Assembly (NCBI GenBank): GCA_937901285.1
Contig: CALCHI010000172.1
Coordinates: forward strand, 1 to 7,324
Direction: 5' to 3'
Length of the DNA stretch: 7,324 nucleotides
Source: UBA8437 sp003445035
Lineage (GTDB): Bacteria; Planctomycetota; Planctomycetia; Planctomycetales; Planctomycetaceae
Numbering within the stretch: position 1 is the first letter of the stretch; each line of letters begins with the position of its first letter. The notes beneath the pieces were generated by a model. The model ran no database searches. It saw only the letters and a list, made by a program, of their open reading frames with translations, and was not told the DNA's origin. The translations under genes were made by a program, and so were the position numbers. Positions 5,291-7,324 of this stretch are shown piece after piece.

Positions 5291-7308
5291 GGGGCGGGTC
5301 CTTCGAGAGCCACCCCGGCCTGTTTTGCGATCGATTGTCGTTCGGGGTGACGACGGTTGGGTCGAGACATCGGCGGGGAGTCGGAGACGACAGTCGAGGC
5401 CGGGATGACGACATCCTGGACGAACAGGGCGCGGCCCGCATGGCCGGCTCTCTGCGGTTGTTTGAGTTGGAACGTCTTGGGCAGATCCGAGACCAGGAAC
5501 AAGCGGACGCGTCCGTCGGCAACCGGCCGGACCGGTTCGACGGGATCGATCCAACGCAACGTGCGTGACAACAGCGGCTTGAGCATCTCGCTGTACAACG
5601 TGGCGGCGGGACGTTGTACGGGCTGCCCCCAGAATGTTCGCCCGACACGAGAGTCGACACCGGAAGCCCGGGCACGGGCCAGCAGATGTGCCGATTCGGT
5701 GGGCTGGTCGCCTGCGACCAGCATCGGACTCCCCGTGACGGATGTGTCGAGTTTCAACGACAGCACCTGGTCACCGAACTGGACCCAGGCGGTGTGGAGC
5801 GTCAAGGCGTCCGTACCGGGATTCAGTCGAATGGAGACCTTGGGAGGCAAAGGCGTGCGGATCTGCCAGTCGATGATTTCCGGTGACCACTCCGGGCCGC
5901 GGGATTCCAGCCGGTGCAGAAACGGGCGAAGAGTGTAGGGGGCGATGTCGACACGCAGACGTCCGTTGAACCCATTGAAGATGGAGCCGACGACCGGATC
6001 GGTACTGCCGGAAACCGCAAACAACTGGCTGCTGGAACCCGGGGAAGCGGTCGAGTTCTCACCGGGATCGGGTTCGACGTGAGTGAGCGTGTAGGTGTCT
6101 CCCTCGACGACGAACAATGCCGACCATTGCTGGACATCCCAGCGATCGCCTCCCAGGTGTCGCGCGGTGGCCAGGCTGTTGATCACCGTCGCTTCGTCGT
6201 ACGCCCGGGCGCCGATCCAGGAGAAGCCGAGACTGAAAACGGCGATCGTGGACAGGATCGAACCCAGCACAATCCGAAAATCGATCCGTTTCATGCCCAG
6301 CACCAGCCCGCCGGGAAACAGTAGCAGCCAGTAGAGAATGGCCAGCAGGAAGATGACCAGCCAATTGTGATCCGGCGTCGTCATCTGCTTGAACCGGCTG
6401 AAGAATGCGTTGTCCGATGAACTGGAGAATCCGCCAAAATTTATCTCTTCGGCGTCGTCGGTTGATGCGGTCGTTTTCTTTGGCGAGGGAATCCCGGCGG
6501 TGAGAGTCGAGACGAAGGTGGCGTCGATGTCGAATCGGCCGCGGGGGTGGTGTTCGACGTGGCCCTGGCCGATATCGATGGGATTTTCAGATGGTTGAGT
6601 GGGGTTGCCGGTCTGGTTGAGCATTCCCAGCGAGGAGGGGAAACGGGGATAGCGACCGGTCGAATCGTGCAGGATGTGCACACGGCCACCCCGGTAGAGC
6701 CAGTTGCGGAAGGCCCGACGCTGGGCATCTTGCCAGCGGGGGACATGATCGAGAAACACCGTCCCGAGGGTGTCGGTGATCGTGACCGTGGGAGGAAACA
6801 ACTCGTCGATCAGCACCGGAACGCCGAACGATCCTCCGGCTGCCACGTCTCCACGTGGCAGCAGCAGGACTCGTGCCGGCGGTCCCTGACGAGGACCGGC
6901 TTCGATTCGGAAACGGCCGGGTTGTGGTCCCGACCAACTCACCTGCCACGACCAGAGTGACCTCGTGTTCTTTCGCACCACGTCACCGTCTTCAAGAAAG
7001 ACCGCGAAGCGGATCCAGTTCTGTTGTCCGGGGGCCAGGACCGTGTTTTTGATCCAGGGGGCCCCGATGCGGTTGCCCAGCGAGTTCCGTTTCACCAGGG
7101 AAATGTTTCCGTCGAACGGGACGGCGGAATCGTTGTGGACCAGCACGTGCAACGGAACAAAAGTCTCGCTCCGGGCCGTTCCATCGAACCCCCATCGGAC
7201 ATCGGTGATTTCGATCGCTTCAGCCGACGTGGATCCGAAAACCATCCACACCGTCGCACACAACGAAAACACCCGTGTTGTTGAGAGAATGGTCTCACGA
7301 CGGCTCAC
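5287..7308 (-). CDS. Exported membrane-anchored protein of unknown function, ABC-cluster partner
   Basis: I do not recognise a named family. The 673-residue product starts at a GTG (7308) preceded by GGAGA at six bases. An N-terminal signal peptide is clear: MSRRE, a hydrophobic core and cleavage likely after SAEA (residue 31). Residues 32-140 look like a beta-rich domain. Residues about 145-225 (ARVLLLPRG, TVFLDHVP, then FRNWLYRGGRVHIL) resemble the alpha/beta fold of glutamine-amidotransferase-like domains, but no catalytic Cys-His-Glu set is evident, so it may be a binding domain. A Ser/Thr/Pro-rich linker follows. Two adjacent membrane helices (about 315-338 and 346-365) are joined by a short basic loop (KRIDFR), which by the positive-inside rule is cytoplasmic. 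Both the N-terminal region and residues 366-673, probably beta-rich, would therefore lie outside. The stop overlaps the ATPase start (ATGA), so it very likely works with that transporter, perhaps in substrate capture or assembly. The layout recalls Gld-type ABC systems with a large GldG-like partner; that is analogy only. Confidence 0.85.
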   Translation of the reverse strand: MSRRETILSTTRVFSLCATVWMVFGSTSAEAIEITDVRWGFDGTARSETFVPLHVLVHNDSAVPFDGNISLVKRNSLGNRIGAPWIKNTVLAPGQQNWIRFAVFLEDGDVVRKNTRSLWSWQVSWSGPQPGRFRIEAGPRQGPPARVLLLPRGDVAAGGSFGVPVLIDELFPPTVTITDTLGTVFLDHVPRWQDAQRRAFRNWLYRGGRVHILHDSTGRYPRFPSSLGMLNQTGNPTQPSENPIDIGQGHVEHHPRGRFDIDATFVSTLTAGIPSPKKTTASTDDAEEINFGGFSSSSDNAFFSRFKQMTTPDHNWLVIFLLAILYWLLLFPGGLVLGMKRIDFRIVLGSILSTIAVFSLGFSWIGARAYDEATVINSLATARHLGGDRWDVQQWSALFVVEGDTYTLTHVEPDPGENSTASPGSSSQLFAVSGSTDPVVGSIFNGFNGRLRVDIAPYTLRPFLHRLESRGPEWSPEIIDWQIRTPLPPKVSIRLNPGTDALTLHTAWVQFGDQVLSLKLDTSVTGSPMLVAGDQPTESAHLLARARASGVDSRVGRTFWGQPVQRPAATLYSEMLKPLLSRTLRWIDPVEPVRPVADGRVRLFLVSDLPKTFQLKQPQRAGHAGRALFVQDVVIPASTVVSDSPPMSRPNRRHPERQSIAKQAGVALEGPAP
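5299..5303 (-). promoter_or_regulatory. Shine-Dalgarno of the ABC ATPase gene
   Basis: On the minus strand the bases read AAGGA, eight bases before the ATG at 5290 and inside the end of the upstream gene. It supports the long N-terminus with the proline-rich extension over the internal ATG at 5176. Confidence 0.65.
6839..6862. repeat. Perfect 9-base inverted repeat inside a coding region
   Basis: GCTGCCACG (6839-6847) and CGTGGCAGC (6854-6862) are exact reverse complements around a 6-base loop, and include the palindrome CCACGTGG (6851-6858). The repeat falls in codons near residues 149-157 of the exported protein, between its first beta-rich domain and the amidotransferase-like domain. It could form a strong hairpin in the mRNA but has no T-run, so it is not an intrinsic terminator. 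It may be chance in GC-rich coding DNA. Confidence 0.5.
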
Positions 7309-7314
7309 AAAACG

Positions 7315-7319
7315 TCTCC
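7315..7319 (-). promoter_or_regulatory. Shine-Dalgarno of the exported protein gene
   Basis: On the minus strand the bases read GGAGA, six bases before the GTG at 7308. Together with the signal peptide that follows, it supports this GTG as the start. Only 16 bases upstream are visible, so the promoter of the cluster, or a further upstream gene, lies outside the window. Confidence 0.6.
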
Positions 7320-7324
7320 GGCTG

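Noticed and set aside
5291..5554. A longer ABC ATPase starting at 5554
   Set aside because: The extra 88 residues are an Arg/Pro-rich shadow of the upstream gene's end. The ATGA overlap and AAGGA favour 5290.

Overview
The window looks like a piece of a high-GC Planctomycetota chromosome. The main clue is the first gene, whose C-terminal half is the heme-binding c-type domain found almost only in the Planctomycetes/Verrucomicrobia group (CxxCH, then DPN, then MPEGLE, ending in DLLAYL). Dense packing, GC-rich codon use and a three-gene ABC cluster with an exported partner fit that reading. The species cannot be named from this sequence.

Layout. Bases 3-1085 (+) are the 3' end of a large secreted heme-domain protein with HEAT-like helical repeats; its true start lies outside the window. 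Bases 1086-1314 are the only real intergenic gap and hold nested inverted repeats, a weak promoter candidate and a very small minus-strand ORF. Bases 1315-2391 (+) encode leuB, a complete 3-isopropylmalate dehydrogenase of leucine biosynthesis. Bases 2388-7308 (-) are a tightly coupled three-gene cluster, read right to left: an exported, membrane-anchored protein of unknown function (673 aa), an ABC ATPase (360 aa) and a large ABC-2 type permease (606 aa). The start and stop codons overlap at both junctions (ATGA and TGATG), each start has a Shine-Dalgarno-like sequence, and the last gene ends tail-to-tail with leuB, the two stop codons overlapping.

How they work together. The three minus-strand genes most likely form one ABC export or membrane-remodelling machine. 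The permease appears to carry two ABC-2 units in one chain, so it may supply the whole membrane channel, powered by an ATPase whose Q-loop and signature motif differ from the consensus. The 673-aa protein would add a large domain on the outer face of the membrane. The layout (ATPase, ABC-2 permease, large exported or membrane protein) recalls the GldA/GldF/GldG type of system, but the substrate cannot be read from the sequence. leuB and the heme protein are on the other strand and show no functional link to the ABC cluster.

No tRNA, rRNA, CRISPR array, insertion sequence or convincing intrinsic terminator was seen. The most unusual items are the two-unit permease, the ATPase motif changes, the unrecognised exported partner and the overlapping convergent stop codons.
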